Source of the DNA: Vulcanimicrobiota bacterium
GTDB taxonomy: Bacteria; Vulcanimicrobiota; Vulcanimicrobiia; Vulcanimicrobiales; Vulcanimicrobiaceae
Length of the DNA: 6,548 nt
Direction: 5' to 3'
NCBI GenBank assembly: GCA_019233415.1
Contig: JAFAMK010000193.1
Location: forward strand, 1 to 6,548
Position numbers and translations under genes: made by a program. Position 1 is the stretch's first letter; each line of letters opens with the position of its first letter. This document shows positions 1-5,087 of this stretch, one piece after another. Below the pieces are notes generated by a model that was not told where the DNA came from, did not search any database, and saw nothing but the letters and a program-made list of their open reading frames with translations.

Positions 1-929
1 TCGTCGGCCGGCTTGCGGCTGATCTCGTCTTCCGACTTCGGGTCGCGGCCGATGATCGGCTTCGCGTCGAGCGGCGAGGGGAGAAAGTCGACGACGGCGT
101 CGAGCAGCGGCTGCACGCCCTTGTTCTTGAACGCCGAGCCGCAGAGCATCGGCAGAACCTTGCCCTCGATCGTCGCACCGCGCAGCGCCTTGTGCAGACG
201 CTCCACCGGGATCTCCTCGCCGTTGAAGAACATCTCGAGCAGCGCGTCGTCTTGCTCGGCGATCGCCTCGATCAGCGCCTGGCGCCATTCCTGCGCGGTC
301 GTGTACAGCTCGCCGTCGGCCTCGGTGACCGGGACGTGATCCATGGTCGAGCCGAGGTCGTCGGTGTAGACGATCTTGCTCATCGTGAACAGGTCGACGA
401 CGCCCAGGAAGTCGCCCTCGGCACCGATCGGTACCTGGATCGGCGTCGCCGGCGCGCCGAGGCGCGTGCGAATCTGGCGGACGCAGTTGAAGAAGTCCGC
501 GCCCATGCGGTCCATCTTGTTGACGAAGATGATGCGCGGGACGGCGTACTTGTTCGCCTGGCGCCACACGGTCTCGGACTGCGGCTGCACCGCAGCGACC
601 GAGTCGAACAGCGCGACGAGGCCGTCGAGGACGCGGAGCGAGCGCTCGACCTCGACCGTGAAGTCAACGTGGCCTGGCGTATCAATGATGTTGATGCGCG
701 TGTCGCGCCAGGTGCACGCCGTCGCGGCGGATGTGATCGTGATCCCGCGCTCCTGCTCCTGGACCATCCAGTCCATGGTCGCAGCGCCGTCGTGGACTTC
801 GCCGATCTTGTGCGTCCGGCCGGTATAGAAAAGAATCCGCTCCGTCGCCGTCGTCTTGCCGGCGTCGATGTGGGCGGCGATCCCGATGTTGCGGGTCTTG
901 TCCAGCGGATATTCGCGCTTGAGTGCCAT
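1..929 (-). CDS. fusA: Translation elongation factor G, N-terminal part (runs off the left edge)
   Basis: EF-G is the ribosomal GTPase that drives translocation of tRNA and mRNA and helps ribosome recycling in the cytoplasm. The visible 309 codons cover the G domain, the G' insert and the start of domain II. Seen motifs are the P-loop AHIDAGKT (residues 19-26), RGITI of switch I (61-65), DTPGH of switch II (83-87), NKMD (137-140) and GSAFKN (264-269). The start is fixed: ATG at 929 has an in-frame TAA two codons upstream, and MALKREYPLDKTRNIGI matches the usual EF-G N-terminus. The gene lies 29 bp after rpsG, in the normal str order. Unusually, no purine-rich SD precedes the ATG. Residue 28 is Ala in a stretch that is usually all Thr (TTTTER). 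The C-terminal domains lie beyond the window, so the gene is cut by the edge and not visibly broken. Confidence 0.98.
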   Translation of the reverse strand, partial: MALKREYPLDKTRNIGIAAHIDAGKTTATERILFYTGRTHKIGEVHDGAATMDWMVQEQERGITITSAATACTWRDTRINIIDTPGHVDFTVEVERSLRVLDGLVALFDSVAAVQPQSETVWRQANKYAVPRIIFVNKMDRMGADFFNCVRQIRTRLGAPATPIQVPIGAEGDFLGVVDLFTMSKIVYTDDLGSTMDHVPVTEADGELYTTAQEWRQALIEAIAEQDDALLEMFFNGEEIPVERLHKALRGATIEGKVLPMLCGSAFKNKGVQPLLDAVVDFLPSPLDAKPIIGRDPKSEDEISRKPAD

Positions 930-958
930 GATTTACAGTTACAGGTGGAGTGGGCCGC

Positions 959-1429
959 TCACCAGCGGTAGTGGGCGAAGGCCTTGTTGGCCTCGGCCAT
1001 CTTGTGCGTGTCCTCGCGCTTCTTGATCGACGCGCCCTGGTTGTTGGCGGCGTCCATCAATTCGTTCGCGAGCTTCTCGGTCATCGACTTGCCGGGGCGC
1101 TGACGCGCGTACCCGATCAGCCAGCGCATCGCCATCGCCTGACGGCGGTCCGGGCGGACCTCCATCGGCACCTGGTACGTCGCACCGCCGACGCGCCGCG
1201 GACGAACCTCGACCAGCGGCATCGCGTTCCCGAGCGCCTGCGTGAAAACGTCCATCGGGTCGCGGCCGGTCTTGGTCGCGATCATCTCGAGCGCGTCGTA
1301 CGTGATCAGCTCGGCGACCGACTTCTTCCCGCGCAGCATCACCTTGTTGATGAAGCGCGAGAGCACTTTCGAACCGAACTTGGGATCGGGGAGAATCGGT
1401 CGCTTCGGGACCGGACCCTTACGCGGCAT
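959..1429 (-). CDS. rpsG: 30S ribosomal protein S7
   Basis: S7 is a primary binding protein of the 16S rRNA 3' major domain. It nucleates assembly of the 30S head and lines the E site. The product is 156 residues, a typical bacterial length, and reads as S7 throughout: an MPRKGPVPKR start, the LITYDALEMI region, VGGATYQVPMEVRP (residues about 80-93), RWLIGYAR, and a KANKAFAHYRW-type C-terminus. The ATG at 1429 follows the rpsL stop by 15 bp. The SD-like AAGGAAG overlaps that stop (TAAGGAAG), so translation of the two genes is probably coupled. In E. coli, S7 is the autogenous repressor of the str operon and acts at the rpsL-rpsG junction. The junction here is only 15 nt, so the E. coli target structure cannot be present in the same form. 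No frame damage or odd residues are visible. Confidence 0.98.
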   Translation of the reverse strand: MPRKGPVPKRPILPDPKFGSKVLSRFINKVMLRGKKSVAELITYDALEMIATKTGRDPMDVFTQALGNAMPLVEVRPRRVGGATYQVPMEVRPDRRQAMAMRWLIGYARQRPGKSMTEKLANELMDAANNQGASIKKREDTHKMAEANKAFAHYRW

Positions 1430-1444
1430 GTCGAGCGGGCTTCC

Positions 1445-1888
1445 TTACTTCTTCTTCACGTTGCGCTTGGCGCCGTACTTCGAGCGGCCTTGCTTGCGGT
1501 TCGCGGCGCCCGAGGTGTCGAGCGTGCCGCGAATGATGTGGTAGCGCACGCCGGGGAGATCCTTGACGCGGCCGCCGCGGATCAGCACGACCGAGTGCTC
1601 CTGGAGGTTGTGCCCGATCCCCGGGATGTAGGCCGTGACCTCCTCACCGTTGGTGAGGCGGACGCGCGCGACCTTACGGAGCGCCGAGTTCGGCTTCTTC
1701 GGGGTGATCGTCTTGACCTGAGTGCAGACGCCGCGGCGCTGCGGGTTCCCCGCCACCTCGAAGGTGCGGTTGGGCAGGTCGGGGTGGCCCGGCTTGGGTC
1801 CGGTCGAGACGACGCGGAACGCCGGGGTTTTCACCTTCTTCTGCTGTTTCTCGCGGCCCTTACGGACCAGCTGGGAGATCGTCGGCAC
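1445..1888 (-). CDS. rpsL: 30S ribosomal protein S12, long form
   Basis: S12 sits at the decoding centre and controls accuracy. The product has 147 residues against 124 in E. coli and about 138 in Bacillus. The extra residues lie between the QLVRKGR start and QRRGVC (roughly residues 20-50) and include Gly/Pro-rich and polar segments. Downstream the family core is intact: TPKKPNSALRK (62-72), YIPGIGHNLQEHSVV (87-101) and RGGRVKDLPGVRYH (104-117). K64 and K109 match E. coli K43 and K88, so the usual streptomycin-resistance positions are wild type. D110 matches the Asp methylthiolated by RimO in some bacteria. The start is GTG at 1888, preceded by GGAG with a 6-nt gap. This is the first gene of the str operon, under the promoter at 1950-1978. 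Confidence 0.98.
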   Translation of the reverse strand: MPTISQLVRKGREKQQKKVKTPAFRVVSTGPKPGHPDLPNRTFEVAGNPQRRGVCTQVKTITPKKPNSALRKVARVRLTNGEEVTAYIPGIGHNLQEHSVVLIRGGRVKDLPGVRYHIIRGTLDTSGAANRKQGRSKYGAKRNVKKK

Positions 1889-1894
1889 TCAGTA

Positions 1895-1898
1895 CTCC
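1895..1898 (-). promoter_or_regulatory. Shine-Dalgarno of rpsL
   Basis: GGAG on the minus strand lies 6 nt before the GTG start codon of rpsL. It supports GTG 1888 as the true start. Confidence 0.75.
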
Positions 1899-1914
1899 GG
1901 AACGCACACGAAAG

Positions 1915-1939
1915 CGGCCGAACCACGGCGGGTCGGCCG
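1915..1939 (-). promoter_or_regulatory. GC-rich hairpin in the str operon leader
   Basis: On the minus strand CGGCCGA and TCGGCCG form a perfect 7-bp inverted repeat around an 11-nt loop. Two further G-C pairs are possible across a one-base bulge. It would lie about 5-29 nt after the predicted transcription start and ends 16 nt before the rpsL SD. No U-run follows, so it is not a canonical terminator. A role in leader stability or ribosomal-protein feedback is possible but is inference. In GC-rich DNA such stems also occur by chance. Confidence 0.4.
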
Positions 1940-1949
1940 GAACCTCCGA

Positions 1950-1978
1950 AGCATACCATCTCCCGGGAGGAGCGTCAA
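1950..1978 (-). promoter_or_regulatory. Sigma70-type promoter of the rpsL-rpsG-fusA operon
   Basis: The minus strand shows -35 TTGACG (1973-1978, 5 of 6 to consensus), a 17-bp spacer and -10 TATGCT (1950-1955, 4 of 6). Transcription would start near 1943, giving a leader of about 55 nt before the GTG of rpsL. The spacing is optimal and the position fits a strongly expressed ribosomal operon that is not preceded here by rpoBC. A perfect 10-bp palindrome, CTCCCGGGAG (1960-1969), fills most of the spacer. Confidence 0.8.
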
Positions 1979-1982
1979 CGAG

Positions 1983-1998
1983 CGGGTTCCTGCACCCG
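1983..1998 (-). other. Short stem-loop between the LCP gene stop and the rpsL promoter
   Basis: CGGGT and ACCCG form a 5-bp stem with a 6-nt loop, 7 bp after the LCP stop codon and directly next to the rpsL -35 box. There is no U-tract. It is therefore at best a weak 3'-end structure for the upstream transcript, and read-through into rpsL is likely. Confidence 0.25.
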
Positions 1999-2005
1999 GC
2001 CCGCC

Positions 2006-3127
2006 TCATTCCCGGCGCGGCGTGGAGTCGGTCCCGAGCACGATGGTCGCGTCCTTCGCCTTCGGGGTGCGGGGGCAGCCGACCGCCGCCGCCAGGAGAG
2101 CCGAGGCCGGGTCGCCGCCCGCGACGACGGTCTGCTCCTTCGCCGGTTGGACGACGAAGGTCGGGACGTTCCAGCCGCCACCGCGCAGGGCCGCGACGAC
2201 GGTTCGGCCCCAGTCGGGCTGGCCGGTCGCATCGACGACGAGGACCGGCTCCTGCGGCGGCTCGGCCCGCGCGAACAGCAGCTTGCCGATGGCCTTCGCC
2301 CAGCGCTCGTCGACCAGCACGACCGAGGCGTCGCCGACGAACGCCGGCCGGCCCGGCAGGGTGAACGTGCGGATGTTCTCGTCCGGGACGCCGCGATAGA
2401 TCTCCATCAGCGCGGCCAACTGCTGGTCGTTCAGCGTCGTCTTGACGTCGTTGCGGGCGAGCTCCAGGAGCTTGGGGAGCTTCGCCCAGTTCTGCGGAAG
2501 GCTCATCTGGTCGATCAGCGACTTGAGTATGGTCTGCTGGCGCCGCACGCGGCCCCAGTCCGACTCCGCGTCGTGCCGGAAACGCAGGTAGCCCAGCACC
2601 TGGCCGCCGGTTAGGTACTGCTCGCCCTTCTTCAAGTGGATGTGCAGGTTGCCGTAGTTGTCGTCATAGTCCATGTCGGACTCGACGTTGACGTTCATCC
2701 CGCCCATCGCGTCGACGAGTTGTTTGGCGCCCTCGGGTTCCACGGCGATCGTCGCGTCGATCGGCGTTCCCATCAGCGCCGACACGACCTTCGCGCTGGT
2801 CGCCGGCCCGCCGGCGCCGATCGCGGCGTTGATCTTCGCGTGGCCGAGCTTGGGGATGTCGACCCACGTGTCGCGCGGGATCGAGACGAGCGTCGCCATG
2901 CGCCGCTCGATGTCGAGGTGGGCCAAAATCAGGGTGTCGGAGTTTCCCTCGTCGGCCTGATAGCCGAGCAGCAGCACGTTGATCCGGCGCGCGTGGAAGG
3001 CCGAATCGGCCGAGCGCTGCGCGATCGCGTGCTGGATGGAGTCGTGCAGCGGGGTGCGCAGATAGGCGAACACCGCGCCGACGATGCCGACGGCGACCAG
3101 GCCGGCGGCGAGAAGGTATCGTTTCAC
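2006..3127 (-). CDS. LytR-CpsA-Psr (LCP) family protein with LytR_C domain
   Basis: LCP enzymes transfer polyprenyl-phosphate-linked glycopolymers (teichoic acids, capsule, arabinogalactan) to peptidoglycan outside the membrane; some have pyrophosphatase activity. The 373-residue product has one N-terminal membrane anchor (residues about 4-23) with a basic MKR start. The LCP domain spans about 49-210, with INVLLLG (49-55), GNSDTL (61-66), SIPRDTW (82-88), HAKINAAIGAGG (96-107) and RFRHDAESDWGRVRRQQ (182-198). D64, R85, D86, R182, R184 and D190 are candidate phosphate/metal ligands. Residues about 294-367 (PVLVVDATGQ to TIVLGTD) fit a LytR_C domain. The start is GTG at 3127, with GAGGA at 3133-3137 and a 5-nt gap. 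The acceptor and donor glycopolymer cannot be told from sequence. The gene follows a small membrane protein by 65 bp and precedes the str promoter. Confidence 0.92.
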   Translation of the reverse strand: MKRYLLAAGLVAVGIVGAVFAYLRTPLHDSIQHAIAQRSADSAFHARRINVLLLGYQADEGNSDTLILAHLDIERRMATLVSIPRDTWVDIPKLGHAKINAAIGAGGPATSAKVVSALMGTPIDATIAVEPEGAKQLVDAMGGMNVNVESDMDYDDNYGNLHIHLKKGEQYLTGGQVLGYLRFRHDAESDWGRVRRQQTILKSLIDQMSLPQNWAKLPKLLELARNDVKTTLNDQQLAALMEIYRGVPDENIRTFTLPGRPAFVGDASVVLVDERWAKAIGKLLFARAEPPQEPVLVVDATGQPDWGRTVVAALRGGGWNVPTFVVQPAKEQTVVAGGDPASALLAAAVGCPRTPKAKDATIVLGTDSTPRRE

Positions 3128-3132
3128 GGAAG

Positions 3133-3137
3133 TCCTC
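3133..3137 (-). promoter_or_regulatory. Shine-Dalgarno of the LCP gene
   Basis: GAGGA on the minus strand lies 5 nt before GTG 3127. It decides the GTG start, which directly precedes the basic residues and the membrane anchor. Confidence 0.75.
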
Positions 3138-3143
3138 GGGAGG

Positions 3144-3157
3144 CGGCGCCGGCGCCG
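3144..3157. repeat. 14-bp perfect palindrome between the membrane-protein gene and the LCP gene
   Basis: CGGCGCCGGCGCCG reads the same on both strands. It lies in the 65-bp gap, just before the LCP SD. It could be a small hairpin or an operator, but GC-rich DNA makes such palindromes common. No U-run follows it. Confidence 0.35.
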
Positions 3158-3192
3158 AAGCGCGCGCCGCGAGCGTCACGGTAGCGGCGAGT

Positions 3193-3807
3193 TTACGCGA
3201 CGGCGAGGAACGGGGGTGCGCGCTTTCCGGCGCGCGTGGCGAGCGGATGTGAGCGCTGCACGAGCGCAGCGGCCGGCGCGCGGCGTACGAAACGGAACAC
3301 GTTGAGCGCTCGAGCGCCGCGGACAACGAGGACCCGGCGCGCGATTCGCACCGCAACGCCGGTCAACGCGCGAAGCGCGCGAGCGACGAGCACGGTCAGA
3401 ACGACGCACGCGACGGCGTGCGCGGCAAGTGCGACCGCGACCGGACCGCCGAGCCAGATCGCGCCGCCCAGCGGATGGCCGTAGACGACGACCTGCTCGA
3501 CGGACTCGATCGCGAACAACACGGCAAGCTGCAGCGCGAAGATCGCCGGAAACAGCGGCGCGAGCGGCCGCGCCGCGACGTCGCGAACCGCACGCACGCG
3601 GGCCGAAAGCAACGGCCGAGCGCTGCACGCGACGTAGAACGCGCCCAGAACCGCGCCGACGAGCAGCGTGGGGACGACGTCGAGCATGCTGTGGTCGGTG
3701 AAGCTGCCCAGGCCGAACCAGCCCGCGTTCGAGGCGCCCTCGACCAAGGGGTCGGTCAGCGCCGCAGCCGCGACCGCGGCGACGAGGCAGAACAGGAGAC
3801 GCGCCAT
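3193..3807 (-). CDS. Small integral membrane protein of unknown function
   Basis: I do not recognise this 204-residue protein. Hydrophobic segments are seen at residues about 3-18 (signal anchor or first helix), 44-62, 86-104 and 118-146, so three or four membrane spans are likely. The third hydrophobic segment carries charged residues in FAIESVEQVV (98-107), and GHPLGGAIWLGGP (110-122) forms a Gly/Pro-rich turn before the last span. The C-terminal about 55 residues are rich in Arg, consistent with a cytoplasmic tail by the positive-inside rule. The ATG at 3807 begins MARLLFCLVA, which suits a membrane protein, but the SD is weak. The gene starts 61 bp after the MaoC stop and ends 65 bp before the LCP start, so co-transcription is possible. 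The membrane pattern makes it more credible than the antisense frames. Confidence 0.7.
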   Translation of the reverse strand: MARLLFCLVAAVAAAALTDPLVEGASNAGWFGLGSFTDHSMLDVVPTLLVGAVLGAFYVACSARPLLSARVRAVRDVAARPLAPLFPAIFALQLAVLFAIESVEQVVVYGHPLGGAIWLGGPVAVALAAHAVACVVLTVLVARALRALTGVAVRIARRVLVVRGARALNVFRFVRRAPAAALVQRSHPLATRAGKRAPPFLAVA

Positions 3808-3812
3808 CCGCG

Positions 3813-3872
3813 TCAGGTGATTCGGGCCACGATCCCGGCGACCTCGTCGGGCGCCTCGACGAGGCGGATCAC
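3813..3872 (-). CDS. Possible 19-codon ORF or coding remnant after the MaoC gene
   Basis: A GTG at 3872 overlaps the MaoC stop as GTGA and opens 19 codons ending at TGA 3813-3815, 5 nt before the ATG of the membrane protein. The peptide reads (V)IRLVEAPDEVAGIVARIT, an amphipathic helix-like pattern. It resembles C-terminal tails such as the EaPdevAxxI seen in alpha/beta hydrolases. It could be a coupling micro-ORF between MaoC and the membrane-protein gene, a leftover of a lost gene, or chance. No independent SD is evident. Confidence 0.25.
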   Translation of the reverse strand: MIRLVEAPDEVAGIVARIT

Positions 3873-3901
3873 GCCGGGCGCAGGCGGATCATCACCGGGC
3901 T
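3862..3901. repeat. Imperfect 20-bp tandem repeat at the MaoC 3' end
   Basis: AGGCGGATCA occurs at 3862 and again at 3882. Each copy is followed by a related segment (CGCCGGGC against TCACCGGGC), so the period is about 20 bp. It spans the last codons of the MaoC gene and its stop. A 20-bp period is not a multiple of three, so a duplication here would have shifted the frame. Confidence 0.5.
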
Positions 3902-4315
3902 CGACCCTTCCTGGACGACTTCGTCGCGCTGGTTGCGCACGGTGAAGCGCCGGCCGACGATCCCGCGCGTCCCGTCCGAGGTCAGCCGCTTCTCCGTGAT
4001 CGTGACCGCGACGCGGATCGTGTCGCCGATGAACAGCGGCTTCGGGTACTTCCAGTCGGCGATCCCGAGGTTCGCGATGACGCTTCCGCTGAACGCGCCG
4101 GTCCGGTCGAGCAGGCCGACCGCGAACGCGAGCCCGAGCAGCCCGTGCGCGAGCCGCTGCCCGTACACGGTCGCCTTCGCGAACTCGGCGTCGGTGTGGA
4201 TCGGGTTCCAGTCGCCCGTCAGCTGCGCGAACTGGACGACGTCGGTCTCGGTGATCGTGCGCGCCGGTGTCGTGATCTCGTCGCCGACAGCGAGGTCCTC
4301 GTAGAAGCGCGGCAC
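3869..4315 (-). CDS. MaoC-type hot-dog dehydratase / (R)-specific enoyl-CoA hydratase
   Basis: MaoC-domain proteins add water to, or remove it from, enoyl or (R)-3-hydroxyacyl thioesters in fatty-acid, polyhydroxyalkanoate or related pathways. The 148-residue product has the single hot-dog domain length of PhaJ-like enzymes. The hydratase-2 signature is intact: GDWNPIHTD (residues 34-42), with D35 and H40 as the catalytic pair, followed by the HGLL turn (57-60). The FIGDTI segment (95-100) and the C-terminal PVMIRLRPA are also typical. The start is GTG at 4315, 1 nt after the SDR stop (TAGCGTG), with no strong SD, so translation is probably coupled to the SDR. With that neighbour it would interconvert enoyl, 3-hydroxyacyl and 3-ketoacyl thioesters. 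The direction and carrier (CoA or ACP) are unknown. A biosynthetic HadB-like role is the main alternative. Confidence 0.9.
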   Translation of the reverse strand: MPRFYEDLAVGDEITTPARTITETDVVQFAQLTGDWNPIHTDAEFAKATVYGQRLAHGLLGLAFAVGLLDRTGAFSGSVIANLGIADWKYPKPLFIGDTIRVAVTITEKRLTSDGTRGIVGRRFTVRNQRDEVVQEGSSPVMIRLRPA

Positions 4316-4316
4316 G

Positions 4317-5051
4317 CTACGCGAGGCCGAGCCCGACGGTCCGGCCGCCGTCGATCAGCAGCGTCTGGCCGGTGACGTAGCTGGCTTCGTGGCTGGCGAG
4401 AAACGCCGCGACGGCCGCGATCTCGTCGGGCTGGCCGATCCGCCCCAGCGGGATCGACGCGACCGCCTTCTCGCGCACGCGGTCGGGAACGGCATCGGTC
4501 ATCGGCGTCTCGATGAACCCCGGTGCCAGCGCGTTCACGCGAATCCCGCGCTTGCCGAGTTCGAGCGCGAGCGTGCGCGTCAGCGAGACGACGCCGCCCT
4601 TCGACGCCGCGTAGTTGGCCTGCCCGACGTTGCCCAGGTACGAGCGCGACGAGGTCAGCACGATCGCGCCGCCGTCCTCCATCTCGCGCGCGGCGATCTG
4701 TGCCACGACGAACGTTCCCGTCAGGTTGACCCGGATGACGTCGTCCCACTGCTGCAGCGTCATCTTGCTCGCCAGCGCGTCCTTCGTGATCCCAGCGAAG
4801 TGCGCGAGGACGTCGATCCGCCCGAACCGCTCCTTCACCCGCGCGACGGCGCGCTCGACGCTGGGCTGGTCGGCGACGTCGCTCGCGAGCGCGAGGCCGC
4901 CGGCCGGTACGTCGTCCGGCTCGCGCAAATCGAGCGCGGCGACCTGTGCCCCTTCGTCGGCGAACCGCGCCGCGGTCGCGCGTCCCAGGCCGCTCGCCGC
5001 GCCGGTGACGAGCGCGACGCGCCCGTTGAGCCGGCCTCCTTTGGTACTTAT
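4317..5051 (-). CDS. FabG-like SDR oxidoreductase (3-ketoacyl reductase / 3-hydroxyacyl dehydrogenase type) with no canonical start codon
   Basis: This classical short-chain dehydrogenase/reductase is 244 codons from the chosen start, the same length as E. coli FabG. Seen are the nucleotide-binding TGAASGLG (residues 16-23), VNLTG (108-112), the catalytic S134, Y147 and K151 with N109, PGFIETPM (177-184) and DGG (234-236). D41 at the end of beta-2 (AALDLRE) suggests NAD(H) rather than NADP(H). The usual NNAG motif reads HFAG (84-87). GNVGQANYAASKGG (140-153) is FabG-like. No ATG, GTG or TTG exists in frame near the N-terminus. ATA at 5049-5051 is the best candidate: it lies 5 nt after GGGGAG and gives a normal MSTKGGRLNGRVALVTG-type start. 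The gene is followed 1 nt later by a MaoC hydratase. The exact substrate is unknown. Confidence 0.9.
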   Translation of the reverse strand: MSTKGGRLNGRVALVTGAASGLGRATAARFADEGAQVAALDLREPDDVPAGGLALASDVADQPSVERAVARVKERFGRIDVLAHFAGITKDALASKMTLQQWDDVIRVNLTGTFVVAQIAAREMEDGGAIVLTSSRSYLGNVGQANYAASKGGVVSLTRTLALELGKRGIRVNALAPGFIETPMTDAVPDRVREKAVASIPLGRIGQPDEIAAVAAFLASHEASYVTGQTLLIDGGRTVGLGLA

Positions 5052-5054
5052 GGC
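5026..5054 (+). promoter_or_regulatory. Weak candidate promoter of the GGDEF gene
   Basis: TTGAGC (5026-5031, 4 of 6 to the -35 consensus) is separated by 17 bp from TATGGC (5049-5054, TAT only). Transcription would start near 5061, about 27 nt before the ATG. It lies within the start of the divergent SDR gene. The match is weak and could be chance. Confidence 0.25.
5035..5042 (-). promoter_or_regulatory. Strong SD-like sequence inside the 5' end of the SDR gene
   Basis: AAAGGAGG on the minus strand is the best anti-SD match in this region, but no ATG, GTG or TTG in any frame follows within about 12 nt. The in-frame codons after it include CTC (5028-5030). It may be incidental to codons 4-6, or it may mark a start that has been lost or is non-canonical. 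Confidence 0.4.
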
Positions 5055-5056
5055 AA

Positions 5057-5065
5057 CTCCCCTTT
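5057..5065 (-). promoter_or_regulatory. Shine-Dalgarno in front of the ATA candidate start of the SDR gene
   Basis: AAAGGGGAG on the minus strand ends 5 nt before ATA 5049-5051. This is the spacing expected for a used start codon, and it is the main reason for placing the SDR start there. Confidence 0.55.
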
Positions 5066-5067
5066 CG

Positions 5068-5081
5068 TCCGAACACTCGGA
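5068..5081. promoter_or_regulatory. 14-bp inverted repeat in the divergent intergenic region (possible operator)
   Basis: TCCGA-ACAC-TCGGA has perfect 5-bp arms around a 4-bp centre. It sits between the two divergent start sites and overlaps the SD of the GGDEF gene (GGAG, 5079-5082). The form is like operators of TetR-family repressors, which often control SDR/acyl-CoA genes. No regulator gene is in the window, so this role is inference. Confidence 0.35.
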
Positions 5082-5082
5082 G
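5079..5082 (+). promoter_or_regulatory. Shine-Dalgarno of the GGDEF gene
   Basis: GGAG lies 5 nt before ATG 5088 and fixes that start. No other in-frame ATG, GTG or TTG lies close upstream. Confidence 0.75.
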
Positions 5083-5087
5083 CAGAT

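Noticed and set aside
192..971. Plus-strand open frames over the left 1 kb
   Set aside because: They are antisense to fusA, which reads as EF-G without interruption on the minus strand.
950..2614. Long plus-strand open frame of 554 codons
   Set aside because: It is antisense to rpsG, rpsL and part of the LCP gene, is Arg/Asp/Leu-rich without a recognisable domain, and arises from high GC at codon position 3 of the real genes.
3144..3157. Palindrome as a rho-independent terminator after the membrane-protein gene
   Set aside because: No T-run follows on either strand and the palindrome is directly next to the LCP ribosome-binding site.
2664..3356. Minus-strand frame overlapping the LCP gene and its upstream gap
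   Set aside because: It is an out-of-frame shadow rich in Arg, Ala and Ser with no motif, whereas the LCP frame has all family motifs.
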